From an uncultured Clostridia bacterium (GTDB lineage: Bacteria > Bacillota > Clostridia > RUG12999), in NCBI GenBank assembly GCA_938005345.1, contig CALLNG010000113.1:1-6216 (forward strand): a stretch of 6,216 bases of DNA, written 5' to 3'. Under the pieces are notes generated by a model, which worked only from the letters and a program-made list of their open reading frames with translations, searched no databases and was not told where the DNA came from. Positions 6,204 to 6,216 of the stretch are shown piece by piece (the first letter of the stretch is position 1; each line of letters begins with the position of its first letter). Made by a program: the position numbers and the translations under genes.

Positions 6204-6216
6204 AAGGGAGAGAAAA
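6204..6216 (+). promoter_or_regulatory. Shine-Dalgarno-like site for a gene starting just beyond the window
   Basis: AAGGGAG (6204-6210) lies 28 nt after the lipoprotein stop and six bases before the window end. This spacing suggests that the next gene, most likely an LplB-type permease by analogy with the family, starts within a few bases outside. No terminator separates it from the lipoprotein gene, consistent with an operon. Confidence 0.45.

Overview
The window looks like a chromosomal segment of a Gram-positive, low-to-mid-GC Firmicute, most likely a member of the Clostridia. The grounds are the rRNA and tRNA sequences, strong AGGAGG-type ribosome binding sites, a GTG-started lipoprotein, and a pairing (membrane-anchored AraC-type regulator plus LplA/YtcQ-like solute-binding lipoprotein) that is common in Clostridia and Paenibacillus. 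The species cannot be named from this sequence.

Layout. Positions 1-159 are the 3' end of a 23S rRNA gene, followed by a complete 5S rRNA (about 235-350). A spacer with repeats and hairpins leads to a tRNA with anticodon CAT (577-653, probably elongator Met) and its intrinsic terminator. A tRNA-Glu(TTC) lies on the opposite strand (867-941) with its own terminator, so the two tRNA units converge. After a gene-free stretch (942-1367) that carries a good sigma-A-like promoter at its right end comes a 777-residue two-pass membrane regulator with a C-terminal AraC-type DNA-binding domain (1368-3701). A region of about 890 bp without an intact long gene follows (3702-4595). It holds what looks like a decayed fragment of a histidine-kinase ATPase domain (about 3781-3951), a second short decayed-looking reading frame interrupted by two adjacent TAG codons, a candidate tiny transcription unit (weak promoter, 18-codon ORF with a Shine-Dalgarno, 17-bp perfect hairpin with a GTAA loop), and the promoter of the next gene. 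The last gene, 4596-6176, encodes a 526-residue lipoprotein solute-binding protein of a carbohydrate-type ABC importer. The window ends just after a Shine-Dalgarno-like sequence, so the next gene (probably a permease) should start immediately outside.

How the genes work together. By family knowledge, the lipoprotein captures a sugar or oligosaccharide outside the membrane and passes it to an ABC permease. The membrane AraC-type protein senses an extracellular signal and activates nearby transport genes. The substrate cannot be read from the sequence. I do not see a clearly new biological system. The most interesting part is the 3702-4595 interval, with its gene debris and possible small RNA or peptide.
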